Under the pieces are notes generated by a model that ran no database searches, was not told the origin of the DNA, and saw only the letters and a list, made by a program, of their open reading frames with translations. Made by a program: the position numbers and the translations under genes. A stretch of 64,000 nt of DNA from Emiliania huxleyi CCMP1516 (lineage: Eukaryota; Haptophyta; Isochrysidales; Noelaerhabdaceae), in NCBI RefSeq assembly GCF_000372725.1, contig NW_005197273.1:422434-486433 (forward strand), given 5' to 3'. Of the stretch, positions 18,365-31,232 are shown piece by piece (position 1 is the stretch's first letter; each line of letters starts with the position of its first letter).

Positions 18365-19242
18365 ATGGCCAGACACCCGCTTGCGTTTCAAAGTGTGTGC
18401 CAGAGCTCGTTGCCACTCTCAAGGGCCGAGACGGCGGAGCTTCAGTCGTTGGGTGGAGGGCTCGTGCATCCGGCTCCACCCAACAAGGCATTGTTCAACA
18501 TCGACTACATCCTGGTCGAGAACCAGTGCGACAAGGCTGACAAGGCCGGCAAGCCAAAGCGGGGCCGAAACAAGTTCTTCGATCTCGGGTGCACGACATA
18601 CGGCGACTGGGACGGCGATCCGAGCCGACCTCTGGAGGCATCGGGGAGCGGCCCGTCCATCCCGCTCTTCTTCTCCTGGTATCGCGAGAACTGCGTGGAG
18701 TTCGACGACATATACGCATGGGAGGGGGCTTATCACCGTCCGGCGGCCTGGTGGCGTCACGTCCCGCCGTTCCTCCGGCCAAGGCGCGCCCTCGCTGCCC
18801 TCTTCCCGGCAACACTTCCTGCCTCCGAATCGAAACCTCACAACATCCTCTCACACCCTCACCTGCGCGTGTGCCCAGGATCCGATTCTACAACCACTAC
18901 ATCGAAGAGGCCGACTTGAACACGAGCCAGTTTGGGCCGGCCGGTGCAGCGCCGGACACTAGCTTCCTAAAGGTCTTGCCGCACGCAGCGACCAAGGAAG
19001 ATTTTGTGTCGGTCAAGCTCGACATCGACGGAGGCCCTGAGCTGGAGATCGCCTACGGCATCGCCAGTCGCCCAGAGCTGGCCGAGCTTGTGGACGAGCT
19101 CTTCTTTGAATATCACTTTCAATTCGACGGGAATACTTTTGGCTGGAAAGCGGAGTCAGTCGCGCACGCGGCTGTTGACGAGGCGATCAAGCTCATGCAT
19201 CACCTCCGGTCGCTTGGAATCAGGAGCCACTTCTGGATCTAG
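18365..19242 (+). CDS. methyltransferase FkbM-like family protein, two exons seen
   Basis: Exon 18365-18768 and exon 18879-19242 join with a GT-AG intron in phase 2 (CC|GTTCCT...CCCAG|GATCC). The first exon has NKFFDLGCTTYGDWDG and SWYRENCVEFDDIYAWEG, which look like the glycine-rich SAM motif and following acidic strand of FkbM-type folds. The second has DFVSVKLDIDGGPELEIAYG and LVDELFFEYHFQFDGNTFGW, then DEAIKLMHHLRSLGIRSHFW and the stop. This arrangement is common in uncharacterised microalgal proteins. Enzyme activity is inferred from fold-like motifs only. A signal-peptide exon at 17357 may belong to it. Confidence 0.6.
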
Positions 19243-19879
19243 GAAGGGGGGGGGGGGGGGCACGCGGGCTGCGCGCGCGCGCACACACACACACACCGCT
19301 CACCCACGCCCGTCCTCTCTGTGAGAATTCGGGTCTCGCCTCGATCTTGCTGAGAGACTCGACGAGTGGGTTAAGGAGGTTAAGGAGGTTTGTTGACCCC
19401 GGCACAATCAACAATCATTAATAGAAATAGAAGGAACCTGCAAATGTCGCATGATCATCACGCATTTTTGCACCCACATGGTTGGCCGTTATTTGCCGCC
19501 GTTTGGCGTCGCGAGATCCGAGCCGCAGCCGAGCGCTATTCCTATTCGGTAAATTCGGTTGCACACACAAGGCTCAAGGGGGTGTTGGCAAGCAGCGGCT
19601 CAAAGACACGCACACACACATTCATTTGGGGCCTGGAGCCCATGGCCCATGGTTACTGCGCTCCGTCCCGTTTGTCGGTTGGGCGCGGGGGGGACACGGA
19701 CAGGCTGCAACAGGCGGCATCTTCGCATCGGTTTCGAAGGCTCTTTGCCTCTGAGGCAGCGTTCGAGTCTACAGTCACTGCCCAAACAATATGGCCACCA
19801 CGTCCGGGGGGCAGCCGCCTTGTTCACGCGCGCGCGAGACGTGCAGACAGGGGGTAGCCTCGAGGGGTAGCCAGGTGAG
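19243..19879. other. intergenic, introner-like remnant and repeats
   Basis: A G13 run at 19246 is followed by GCGCACACACACACACACCGCTCACCCACGC, similar to the start of the introner-like intron at 523-545. No gene is seen. Confidence 0.45.
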
Positions 19880-19912
19880 AGCGAATGCATGGCGCGGTTC
19901 ACGCCTCGTAGA

Positions 19913-19998
<86 letters not shown>

Positions 19999-20276
19999 GC
20001 ATATAACAAAAGAGAGCGAGTACTTTGGACGAGTAGGCGGTGCGGTCAACGCTGCCGCGGCCGCGCGCGAGCCGACTTTGCGCGAGCCGCCGCGCAGCTT
20101 GAGAACGGCGGTGGGCGAGAAGCCGCCGCCGAACACGTCTCGTGGAGCAGCAGGTTGAAGTTGTTGCGCTTGACAAAGATCGCGTCGTGGTAGAAACCGC
20201 GATGCGCCTTGACGTAGCCGTGGCCGTTCTTGTGGGAGAAGGGTTGGCCGGGCTGCCCGCGCGCCTTGCTGCCCAT
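19880..20276 (-). pseudogene. copy A of an unrecognised gene (GQPGQPFSHKNGHGY family)
   Basis: From ATG 20276 (minus) the frame reads MGSKARGQPGQPFSHKNGHG, then YVKAHRGFYHDAIFVKRNNF and NLLLHET. A 2-base insertion then shifts the frame before FGGGFSPTAVLKLR. The homologue at 54190-54520 lacks that insertion but has a 5-base insertion after FSHKTGHA. In this copy a CTCTCT stretch has grown into the (CT)n tract at 19915-19996, and GVNRAM follows it as in copy B. Each copy is broken where the other is intact, so neither may be functional. Function unknown. Confidence 0.6.
19915..19996 (+). repeat. (GA)n microsatellite
   Basis: About 40 GA units. Comparison with copy B at 54460-54490, which has only a short CTCTCTCTCT, shows it expanded inside a former coding region. 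Confidence 0.95.
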
Positions 20277-20576
20277 GTTTAGGCGGCGGGCTGGCAGCAG
20301 CTTGTGGGGGAAGCAAGTTGTGTTTGTTGTTGCTTCTGCGGCAGAGAGAGATTTTTAAGAACCAACATGCCACGAGAATTCTAGCACGGGCCTCTGGCGG
20401 CAGAGGGGTTGTATCGGCGAGTTGGCGGTGCCAAGGCGAGAGAGCAGGGCAGCGAGGGACTACTCCTCTTGGTCCCCTGCTTAATCCGAGCTTATCTCAC
20501 GGCCATCGCAGAGCAGATTGTGATGTGAATGGGCTTGCCTGCGACGGGGGCGCGCGGTCTAGTGCACGGAGCTAAG

Positions 20577-20690
20577 TGCCTCGCCGTCCTCGCAGGAGTC
20601 GCTTAGTTAGGCGGCTCCCGTGGTGCGCCAGTCCCGTGCCTAGTGTTGTGCGAGGGAGTTTTGTTGTACAATTCTTTTCTTTGCGGTGTC
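20577..20690 (+). repeat. dispersed element with GCCAGTCCCGTGCC..TTGTTGTAAAATTC core
   Basis: Contains CTCGCAGGAGTCGCTTAGTT, then CCAGTCCCGTGCC, GTGCGAGGGAGTTTTGTTGT and ACAATTCTTTT. Related copies lie at 21035-21115, 29985-30045, 30056-30142, 41425-41527, 58559-58627 and, inverted, 60535-60600. Confidence 0.75.
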
Positions 20691-21025
20691 CCATTCCCAG
20701 GGTGGGAGGATTGGGTGAGGGAGGGACGGGTGCTCCTCTTTGAGGGGGACCTAGAGGCGGTGCGGCGCGGCCCGGCCCGCGGCGCTGGCGGGGGGGGCGG
20801 GGGGTCCCACAGCAAGCGCCGACTGGAGGCGCGGCGGGGGCGACGGGGGGGGGGGAGGGGGGAGGGAGAGAGATTTTTATTAACAAGAGAGAGTGGGAGG
20901 ACGAGGGGGATGGTCTTTTCGGCGAGCACCACGGTGCTCGCGGATTCGACCATCCGCCTGACTACCATTCCGACGACGCCTTCTGTGAGGAGGACGGCAT
21001 CTGTGAGGGCGACGGCTTCTAAGCC
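20690..21025 (+). CDS. fragment of the GW..LVK/WVREG..LLF multicopy gene family
   Basis: Reads GWEDWVREGRVLLFEGDLEA, a Gly-rich tail, then FSASTTVLADST and an acidic end (EEDGICEGDGF with TAA at about 21021). This parallels the minus-strand fragment inside the AP2 unit at 10743-11053. It is preceded and followed by the dispersed TTGTAAAATTC element, so gene fragment and element may travel together. Confidence 0.4.
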
Positions 21026-21034
21026 GTCGCCTTT

Positions 21035-21115
21035 GCAGTGCCAGTCCCGTACCCGGTGTCGTTATAAAATGAACTCGGGACCCGGTGTCGTGCGAGGGAG
21101 TTTCGTTGTAAAATC
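21035..21115 (+). repeat. dispersed promoter-like element, copy
   Basis: GTGCCAGTCCCGTACCCGGT, GTTATAAAATGAACTCGGG, a second CCCGGTGTCGTGCGAGGGAG, then TTTCGTTGTAAAATC. It combines two motifs found before genes elsewhere (TATAAATGAACTCGGG and TTGTAAAATTC). Confidence 0.7.
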
Positions 21116-21740
21116 TAAATAAATAAATAAATACAACGGACACGCCAAACGAGGGGTGGGAGAAGGACAGGGTCCCCACCTGCACAAGCAGGATCTTGTA
21201 GGACGATCAGGGACACAGGGGAACGGGAGCGGGGAGCGCATCGCGACACGGAGGGGGGCTGGGCAGGGGGTTCACCCTCACGACAGGAATCCCATCTCTC
21301 GTATAGTAAAATCTTTTCTCGAGGGAGCCGATTGTAAAATTCTTTTCTCCCTCAAAACACTCGTGAGACGCCTTCTCGGGCCTTGCGCGTCTCTCTCACA
21401 ACGCGGTCGGCTACCTCAACCTGCGCCTGCCTTGCGTCCATGGCGGAGACGAGCAGCAGCCCGACGGCCTCCACCAAGGGCCAAATCTTCCTCCATTCCG
21501 CCAGGGCTCGGGCTCGTTTTCTCGGACGGAGCACTGCCGACGTCAAGGCGAGAGCGCAAGCGCACGAGAGGCGTGGTTAGGGGTCCGATCTTGGAATAAG
21601 GTTGCGTACTGCTAGGCGATCAAGCGCACCCGTCAGGGCATCGCAAAGGGGCTCGAGGCGCCCTCGCCGCGTACCCGTCGCCTCAGCCACACCACCTCCG
21701 CCCCACCGCCGCCCTTCGCCGTCGTGAGAGTTCACGAAGA
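21116..21740. other. repeat-rich stretch, no confident gene
   Basis: Two more TGTAAAATTCTTTTCTC tracts occur near 21310 and 21335. GTCCGATCTTGGAATAAGG at 21585 repeats GTCCGATCTTGGACTTAGG at 18135. A minus-strand frame 21546-21352 (EWRKIWPLVEAVGLLLVSAM) is possible but weak. Confidence 0.45.
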
Positions 21741-21758
21741 GTCGATCACTCCTCCCAG

Positions 21759-22392
21759 GTGCAAGGCATCATCTCTGCTCTCATGCTCTCCGTCGCCGGA
21801 AGTGGGTTCTTCGCGGAGCCGGACCTGAACGGGGGTTTCTGCAAGACGGTGGCGACTATCAGTTTCTGCTTCTCCCTCTTCTCCTTCATCTCGGCGGCAA
21901 TCATGTCGGGCGCCTTTCTGATTCCAATCCTCGATGATGAGCTGCACCCGCGGGATACGGTGCATGCCTTCGGCCGCCTCTTCATCCTGCCGCAGGTCTA
22001 CTTCTGCAGCGGTTACGTTAGCTTGGTCGTCGGGGCGACGGCTTACTTCCTTGCGATGAGCATCGGCACGATGCACACCGGAGGCTCTCAGACTTTGTCG
22101 AGCGCCGCGCGGATGCTGCGCCCGTAAGCAATACCACATATAGACCACGTCTGTAGGCTGCTTGGCCGTGTGCGTCGCCCTCTTCATGTTACCGACCTTC
22201 TTCGTCCTCTTCAACATCCCCAGCATCTCCAGGCCGCATCACCCGATCGCACGCGAGGGCGAGTTCAAGACCCTCGGCGAGCTGGAACGTGCCTCGTCAC
22301 AATCGCCACGATCCTCGCTCGACCAAGCAAGCTACAGCTCTAGCAAGTCCCTGCTGAACGGCTGGAGGTCGGCCACCGTTACGACCCTCTGA
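21759..22392 (+). CDS. multi-pass membrane protein, partial, two exons
   Basis: An exon from about 21759 (after a CCCAG acceptor) reads QGIISALMLSVAGSGFFAEP, then ISFCFSLFSFISAAIMSGAF and QVYFCSGYVSLVVGATAYFL, giving three hydrophobic segments. After an intron near 22124-22156 it continues LAVCVALFMLPTFFVLFNIP, a fourth segment, and a Ser-rich cytoplasmic tail ending at TGA 22390-22392. The hydrophobic frames on both sides are clear, but the exact donor (GC or GT) is uncertain. The 5' exon(s) are not located. Family not recognised; about four helices and a Ser/Arg-rich tail are what can be seen. Confidence 0.5.
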
Positions 22393-22930
22393 CTCGCGTA
22401 TCTCCGTCCATTTGTACGCGCTCCGCATCACGACACACCATGGTGGAGATGTGGAGGGGGGATGCGGCCGCTGATGGTGATGCGGCCCGCTGCTGGATGT
22501 TTTTCACTAGACGACCCCAGTTTTTGTTTCCGCATGTGAGGGGTTCGTGTGTGCATGCTGCGTTTTGTTCGGTGTTTGATTGTGTTTCATTTTGCGCTGG
22601 TGTCCTGGTGTCCCGTGTCCGGCGGGGGGGGGGGGGGCACGTGCGGAGCTGCGCCTGCGGGCGTTGTTTTGTGTGCAAATTTCGATAGCGTGGGTAACAG
22701 CGACTCTGACCCAACACTAATCTCCGTGTTCGCGCATGTCAGAGCCTCGTGCAGCCCTCAGACATCGTCCGCGTCTCGCGCTTGGGTCCGTCTGCCCCCC
22801 GCCGCTCCCGGACGTCCGCGCCTGCGTCTCCCTCACGCCTCAGACATGCGTGCTGTGCCTTCCTCCCTAGCGCCCGCCCCCAGCCAAGCCCTGCCTCACA
22901 GCTGCTCGGACAGCTGCAGCTCGGCTGGGG
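22393..22930. other. intergenic with G run
   Basis: A G13-14 run lies at 22623-22637. The 22440-22700 part is T/G-rich. No supported gene. Confidence 0.5.
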
Positions 22931-23698
22931 TTGGCTGGTTGCGCAGCTCCTCATTCTCGTAGCCCAAAGCGTCGAGCTTTTTTTGGCGGGCAAGCTGTGA
23001 AGGTAGTCTCCCATCCCCAGGGCCTCCAGGGCTCGCACCTCAACCTCTCACAGACCAGCGCACAGCGCCATAGGACGTATTCTCTTCTATATCAAGGCTG
23101 TGGAGCGCCGACGTATTTTCTTGAGCTTAGCCTTCGATGTTATGAAACAAACGCAAGGCGGACATGGCATATCGCTCTCGGGCCCACAGACATCCCGCAC
23201 ACCCGCCGCCCCCGCGCGCGCCCCACCCCGGCCGGGAGAAAGGGGAGTGACAGTTTGGGACGGCGACAGCCCGAGTATGTTGAGTCCTGGCTCAACAACG
23301 CAGGTTTCAAGAGGGGGTGGTCCGGCTCACAAGTCCGGCTCACGCGCCTCGAGCTGACCATCTACCGCACTGAGCACTTCCGCCCCCTCGCTCCCAACCC
23401 ACCCACCTCGCCTCGGGCCGCGCCGCGCAATCTCGGGCGATCTCGCGCGATCTCGGGCGATCTCGGAGCTCCACGCCACGCCTCTCCACCCCACCCCACC
23501 TCACCCACCGCCGCGCCGCGCTATCTCGGGCGATCTCGGAGCGTCGCTCGCGCGGCGTCACACCTGCTCAAAAAGGAAGGAGGTTGGAGGCAGGAGGTCA
23601 CGCCCCATCCAGAGCGCCGTCGTCGCCGGGTTTTTGGCCCCCGGGTCGTCGCCCGACGGTTGCTGCGCGGGGCAGCAGACCAATTTTCTTCTCAATAA
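22931..23698 (+). CDS. hypothetical gene with at least one likely exon
   Basis: The frame is open for the whole interval, but only parts look coding: PEYVESWLNNAGFKRGWSGS through RLTRLELTIYRTEHFRPLA (23270-23395) and ASHLLKKEGGWRQEVTPHPE (23555-23620). Between them are two blocks of the 10-bp GATCTCGGGC minisatellite (23420-23475, 23518-23545), which marks introns in katanin and TrmH, so an intron here is likely. The region 23020-23101 is a dispersed repeat. No family recognised. Confidence 0.3.
   Translation: MAGCAAPHSRSPKRRAFFGGQAVKVVSHPQGLQGSHLNLSQTSAQRHRTYSLLYQGCGAPTYFLELSLRCYETNARRTWHIALGPTDIPHTRRPRARPTPAGRKGSDSLGRRQPEYVESWLNNAGFKRGWSGSQVRLTRLELTIYRTEHFRPLAPNPPTSPRAAPRNLGRSRAISGDLGAPRHASPPHPTSPTAAPRYLGRSRSVARAASHLLKKEGGWRQEVTPHPERRRRRVFGPRVVARRLLRGAADQFSSQ
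23020..23101 (+). repeat. dispersed ~80-bp repeat, copy 1
   Basis: GGGCCTCCAGGGCTCGCACC through CACAGACCAGCGCA and GGCTGTG recurs nearly unchanged at 45841-45922. A short tail (TTTTCTTCTCAATAACAAGG) is also present at 23683-23705. Confidence 0.85.
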
Positions 23699-23792
23699 CA
23701 AGGCTGTGAAACGACCGGAACGTAACAAACGCGCGTTGGATTGCCTGCGCGCGCGAGGGCGCTACGAGCCACAGAGGCGAGCGCGGCGCGCA

Positions 23793-25243
23793 ATGGAGCG
23801 ACGAGACAGCGGCGACTTTTCGGACGAGGACGGGTCGGGAACGTTCAACGAGCGGCGGGCTGTGGACGACGACGACTTTGACGACTTTGACGGCGACCAT
23901 GTGGGTCACGGCGGCGATGGCGTCATTCAGAACCAGCCGTTTGATGAGGCGCGCCGGCATAGGAGCGCCATTCCTTCAAGCGCATGAGCTCATGTCTCTC
24001 TTTTGTGCTTCAAGGCGGTCGATCTCTCCGACAACGGGTCGGAGCACCCATCGCCTGTGGCTGGCGCGGGAGCAGCGCGGCCTCGAGCGAGTGGCAGCGG
24101 CAGCTGTGCGCCCACCTCTGCAATGATGCAGTCCTCGGGAACCATCTCCAACCGCCCGCACGACGAGGAGTACGACGTGGAGTCGGAAGCGAGCGTCGAC
24201 GACCCCGAATCGGCACGCCGACGATGCCGCATTGAGCACGCGATGGAGCCACACGTCGCCTCACGCAAGCACGGGAGAGTGGCTCTGCGGCCCGCCGTCA
24301 GGAGTGGTGTCCCCGCGTCGAGTAGGTGCGCGACGACAGGCCTCCGTCATGGGCGGCGCAGCAGCAGCGAGCGGAGGCACCGCGGTATGAGCGGCGACCC
24401 GAGGCACCCACCCTCGCGACGGTGGAGCAGCCAGAGATTGGCGAGATGGCCTCCTCGCCGGGGGGCGGGTTGAGCTCGGCCGTGCACCGAGACTTTGCCG
24501 CGGGCACGTCGGCTGCGGAGCACGCGGGTATGTTTGAGGAGGGCATGTACGACCCGGCAGAGTACGCCGACCTCGACGTCTCCCAGGAGATAGCGGAAAT
24601 GTTCGGGTACATTACGAGGTACAAGCCGCACCAGATCGAGCTCGAGACAAAGATGCGCCCCTTCATCACCGACTACATCCCCGCAGTGGGCGAGATCGAC
24701 CCCTTCGTCAAGGTCCCTCGGCCTGACAACAAGCCCGACACCCTCGGGCTCACGGTGCTCGACGAGCCGGCGCCGACGCAGAGCGACCCGACGGTGCTCA
24801 CGCTGCAGCTGCGAGCGACGACAAAGTCGTCCGGCGTGCAACCGATGCTGGTGCGCTCGATCGAGCACGCCGACAAGAACGCGCGGCAGATCAACTCGTG
24901 GGTCGCGAGCATCAACGATTTGCATCGCCACAAGCCCGCGCCCTCGGTCCGCTACTCAAAGCCGATGCCGGACATCGAGTCGCTCATGCAGATCTGGCCG
25001 GCCAAGTTCGAGGAGCTTCTCGAGACGGCGCGGCTGCCGGACGCGGAGCTGTCGCTCGAGCTCGCCGACTTGGTTCGAGCTATGTGCGCTATCCTCGACA
25101 TCCCGGTGTACTCCTCGCTGACGGAGTCGCTGCACGTGCTCTTCACGCTCTACTCGGAATTCAAGGCGAACGTGCACTTCCAGAATCAGCTCGAGGGCTT
25201 GCCCGACGACGGGGCGGACGGCGGCGTTTGGGGTCCAATGTGA
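23793..25243 (+). CDS. IFT46: intraflagellar transport protein 46
   Basis: Exons 23793-23948, 24015-24212 and 24326-25243 splice without a stop to 423 residues; the first two donors are GC. The N-terminus is acidic (DDDDFDDFDGDH) and holds NQPFDEA-VDLSDNGSE and RPHDEEYDVES, short motifs typical of IFT46. The core (residues ~190-400) fits the family closely: DVSQEIAEMFGYITRYKPHQ, LETKMRPFITDYIPAVGEID, KVPRPDNKPDTLGLTVLDEP, DLHRHKPAPSVRYSKPMPDI, ESLMQIWPAKFEELLETARL, CAILDIPVYSSLTESLHVLF. IFT46 is a core IFT-B subunit that carries cargo such as outer dynein arms into flagella. The protein is somewhat longer than animal and Chlamydomonas forms because of its N-terminus. The third junction (TCG|GCACGC...GAGTAG|GTGCGC) is the least certain. 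Confidence 0.9.
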
Positions 25244-25632
25244 TTCGCTACTCAGCACGTTTGCGCATGTGTTGTCCTCCTTGGTAGTTATTTTAGGAGC
25301 TGGTTCAGAAAGGGCACGCGCGTTCTGACTTCTGTGTGTCCAAATTCGTCGTTTTGAGGTGCGTGCCCCACGTCTGGCCCACGACCCCGTCGTCACGAGC
25401 GGACCATGTCGACGTCCTGCCGCGCGCGTCCGTGGCTGCTTTAGTACGTATACATATGATTATGAATCATGAAAGAAGCATATCGAGCAATACACACATG
25501 CATGCGCCGAAAAATACAGACAGCTACGTCCTGACATGTGACAAGAGTCACACTGGCAGACACACGAAGCCGGGACAGGTAACTAAAGCCCCTCATCCAA
25601 TGATAAAAACTGAACCGCGCACACTCAGGGTC
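25244..25632. other. intergenic between convergent IFT46 and katanin genes
   Basis: Convergent 3' ends meet here. An AT-richer stretch at 25440-25530 (TACGTATACATATGATTATG) may hold the 3' ends or polyadenylation signals. No gene seen. Confidence 0.5.
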
Positions 25633-28369
<2,737 letters not shown>

Positions 28370-28470
28370 CTCTCAACCGAATCCTCGGGTGGCGGCGGGA
28401 GCACCAGCGGCGAACAGGCGAGCGCCGAGCGACCCCAGAGCGCGGCCAAGCCGTTGGAGAAAAGAATTCT
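28370..28470 (-). promoter_or_regulatory. katanin 5' region with TTAGAATTCTTTTCTCC tract
   Basis: On the minus strand AAATTGG..CTTAGAATTCTTTTCTCCAA lies about 90 bases before the ATG, the same tract as before the RCC1, WDR76-like and AP2 genes. Confidence 0.4.
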
Positions 28471-29392
28471 AAGCCGTTTGCCCCAATTTTAAGCCTCTCT
28501 CACAGCCCACTGGCACGACAAGCGCGGACTCACACACACCGGCTCACCATGGAAAAAAATTTTGGTTACGAGCTCGCGGCGCGGCGTGTCGGCGCGACGT
28601 GCGCTCGTGTCGCCGCGTTCGCTCCGCGAAGGACGATTCGAACCGGAGCCAGTCGGCGCGGCGGCGGCGCGCGGCGGCAAAAGGCGCGGCGCTTGCTTCC
28701 TTGAGATGCTGCTGGTGTTGGCACCTCCTGATATAATGCTAAGCGGGGCGGAGGCACGCGGGTGGCGGAGGCGGCGGCGGACGACGTCTACTACCTGGCC
28801 GTCCCCTGTGGTAGCTTAGCGATCAGGGAGGATCTACCTGTTCGGCCTCGAGGAAGCTGCTGAGGGAGAGAGGGGGGGAGAGAGGAGAGGAGGAGAGGGG
28901 AGGAGATGAGAAGAGGAGAGGAGAGGAGAGGAGAGAGGAGGAGAGAGGAGAGAGGAGGGGGGGGGAGAGGAGAGAAGAGGGGGGAGGCGCAGGGAGGGAG
29001 GGAGGGAGAGAGAGGGCGGAGCGAGCAGAGAGAGTCTCAGGGGAGAGAGAGGGAGAGAGTTGAGAGAGTGGAGAGGGAGGAGAGAGAGAGGGCTAACCTC
29101 GGAATGTAAGCGCACTATGGCTGTGCTGTCTCCTACACAGCCATCTTACCTAAGGATGGCTGAGCTCCATATGACCATGTGATTTCTTGGCCTTCCTTGA
29201 CTCCCCTCTCTGCAAACAGGACCATCACCTGCGCAGCTGCCTTGCCTAATTGTATCTCCTCGTAGCGTACGAAGTGCGTCGCCCTCGTGCCTCGTTTCGG
29301 CTCATTCGATGCTGCAGGCCAGTCGAATTTTACTCATACAACAAAAAAGACAAAAAGAAATGCATACTTAAGCCCGATGTAGCTAATTTTAA
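28471..29392. other. intergenic; purine tract and one doubtful small frame
   Basis: A frame from ATG 28550 (MEKNFGYELAARRVGATCAR) runs 51 codons to 28704 but has no other support. 28862-29092 is an almost pure GA/G-rich purine tract, able to form triplex or quadruplex DNA. 29100-29390 shows nothing. Confidence 0.45.
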
Positions 29393-29735
29393 TTAAGCCG
29401 CGCCGCGACGCTGTCAAAGTCGTCCCCGCTCTCGTCGTCACTTCCATCCAGCTGCGTCCCCCCTGCTGCCGTGTGTCGTGATAGTTCGTCTGGTACTGTC
29501 TCTGGTGGCTGCGCCGTTCCTGTCCGGAAGATCTCCCCAGTGTAGATGCTACACACCTCAAATTTCTCTAGCCTCCTCGTCGCCAGTAGGCCGAGTTCCC
29601 CTTCCGCTATGCTAGAGGGGCCTACCTTCGCCCCTTCCACCGTGCCGCCCGTCGTTAGCATGGCCGTCGTTACTTTCGCCGCTGCCTCTGCTGCTTGTCG
29701 GCGGAGCGCCTCGCGCCTTCCCTCGTCTCCATGCT
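29393..29735 (-). CDS. partial SET-like protein fragment
   Basis: Minus-strand reading EHGDEGRREALRRQAAEAAA, then GPSSIAEGELGLLATRRLEK and FEVCSIYTGEIFRTG. The last part resembles the start of a SET domain (GLFA...I..GE.I..Y.GE). It then ends acidic (LDGSDDESGDDFDSVAARLN, stop at 29393). The catalytic second half of a SET domain is missing. The upstream end abuts, in antisense, the plus-strand fragment 29758-29964 at a shared CTTAAGCAGGAGC sequence. It is a gene fragment or mobile-element passenger, not a confident methyltransferase. Confidence 0.4.
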
Positions 29736-29757
29736 CCTGGTCTTGTTCTTTTTGCTT

Positions 29758-29964
29758 AAGCAGGAGCCATGGAGGCTCGAATTCCTCAAGGCGGAGGAAG
29801 GCGTGGGAGAGGCGGACGCGAACAACCGCCGCCGGCGGGCGGCGAAGGGGCACGCCAAGGAGGAGCGCGAGGAGCGCGCGGAGCTGGCTCCCTTTGGGGA
29901 GGATTACGGCTCGGGAGGGCTAAATCGTGCAGAGATCGACTTGTTCGATGACGACGGCCTCTGA
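29758..29964 (+). CDS. C-terminal gene fragment with acidic end
   Basis: After an AAGCAG acceptor the frame reads EPWRLEFLKAEEGVGEADAN, basic RRRRAAKGHAKEEREERAEL, then APFGEDYGSGG and FDDDGL with TGA. The end resembles those of the fragments at 10743 and 20690, and it is followed in the same way by the GTGCCAGTCCCGTACCCGGT element. Upstream exons are absent. Confidence 0.35.
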   Translation, partial: KQEPWRLEFLKAEEGVGEADANNRRRRAAKGHAKEEREERAELAPFGEDYGSGGLNRAEIDLFDDDGL

Positions 29965-29984
29965 GGGGGCCGTCTGCTGTGTCC

Positions 29985-30142
29985 TTTGTAGTGCCAGTCC
30001 CGTACCCGGTGTCGTGTGAGAGAGTTGCGTTGTAAAATTCTTTTTGTTACCTGTGTTAGTGCCAGTGCGAGCCAGTCCCGTGCCCAGTCCTGTGCCCACT
30101 GTTGTGCGAGGGAGTTTTGTTGTAAAATTCTTTTTGTTTTCC
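29985..30142 (+). repeat. two tandem copies of the dispersed TTGTAAAATTC element
   Basis: GTGCCAGTCCCGTACCCGGT..GTTGTAAAATTCTTTTTGTT and, directly after, GTGCCAGTGCGAGCCAGTCC..GTTGTAAAATTCTTTTTG. Confidence 0.85.
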
Positions 30143-31232
30143 TGCGCTTCCTGTGGCTGGTCCGGCGACGTATCTTGCCGTCTGCCTTCGCTTCCTGGCG
30201 GGCCGCGTTTCCTTCCCCTCGTCCCGTCTGTTTTCTCCTGCGTGGTCGCCCTCGCGTGCGCCGCTCGCCGTCTGTTCTCCTCTCTGCTCGCCGTCCTCGT
30301 CCCCTCGCTGTCGTCGCTTCCCTCCGGCGCTCGCCGCATCGTCGTTCCTATCACCGCGTTTCCTGCGCTGGCCTTCGCCTTCGAGGTGAGATGTGTGACG
30401 TGAGTCGTGAGGTATACCGCGGCCCGCGCGGCCGATCCCCGAGCTTTCAACGCGCGTGGGTGTATGTCCTGTTGGTGTGGGTTTCTTAATTTTCACCTGC
30501 CTGCCCCGATACTGCCCTGCCTGCCCCCGACACCGCGGCTGCCGTACGCACCTCGCAGCGCGGCGCCGCCCAGACACGGCCGGCCGCGCCCCGCCCCCAC
30601 CCTGCGCGACCGGGAGCGCGGCAGAGCGCACGAAAGTGTGGTCGTGTGAGACTGAGAGCCTGCGCGCGCGCGGCGGCCGCGGATGGGGCGGCGGCCAACA
30701 TCCGTCCGCGGCCAACATCGTCCACTGCGAGCCGCGACCAGCCTCCCACGGTCGCGCCTCTCGCGCCGCCGCGCGCTGTGGGCACCAGCTGCTACGCGCG
30801 CGCCGCGCCTGTGGCGCCCTGGGATGCTGCTCGCGTTGCTGGAATAGTTGGAGTTGTTGTCGTGGTTAATGTCCAGCCTCCCGTATACTCTGCGCGTCGC
30901 GTCCGCCCGGCTACGGTGGCACTCCGCGCGCTGCCGCCTACCGTTGGCGCCAGCTGAGTTGTGCCAGCCGCGCCTGTGGCACCCCTGTCTGCTGTTGGCG
31001 ATGATGTGGTTGTTGCAGAAGTTGTCGGCGTTGACGTGCAGCTCGTAGGTAGTGCTTCGCGCCGCATCGACTCTCATACACGGTCGCGCGCCGCGATCCC
31101 TCGGTCGCTGTCGCTGCGCTCACGGCCGGCGGTGCTGGCCGCCAGCAGCACCACCGCCGCCGCGAGCATGTTCGCGGCAGTAACCGCCATTTTACGCGCG
31201 TTTCACCCTCATGTGACACTCCACCGCGCCAG
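30143..31232. other. no confident gene; diverged internal duplication
   Basis: GCCGCGCCTGTGGCGCCC at 30800 and GCCGCGCCTGTGGCACCC at 30969 start two diverged copies of a roughly 170-bp unit. A minus-strand frame from 31077 (MRVDAARSTTYELHVNADNF) has Asn/His-rich content but no recognised family. Confidence 0.35.

Noticed and set aside
28610..28660. GATTCGAACCGG, like the reverse of a tRNA T-loop
   Set aside because: The minus-strand flanks do not fold into a cloverleaf and the 3' stem does not pair.
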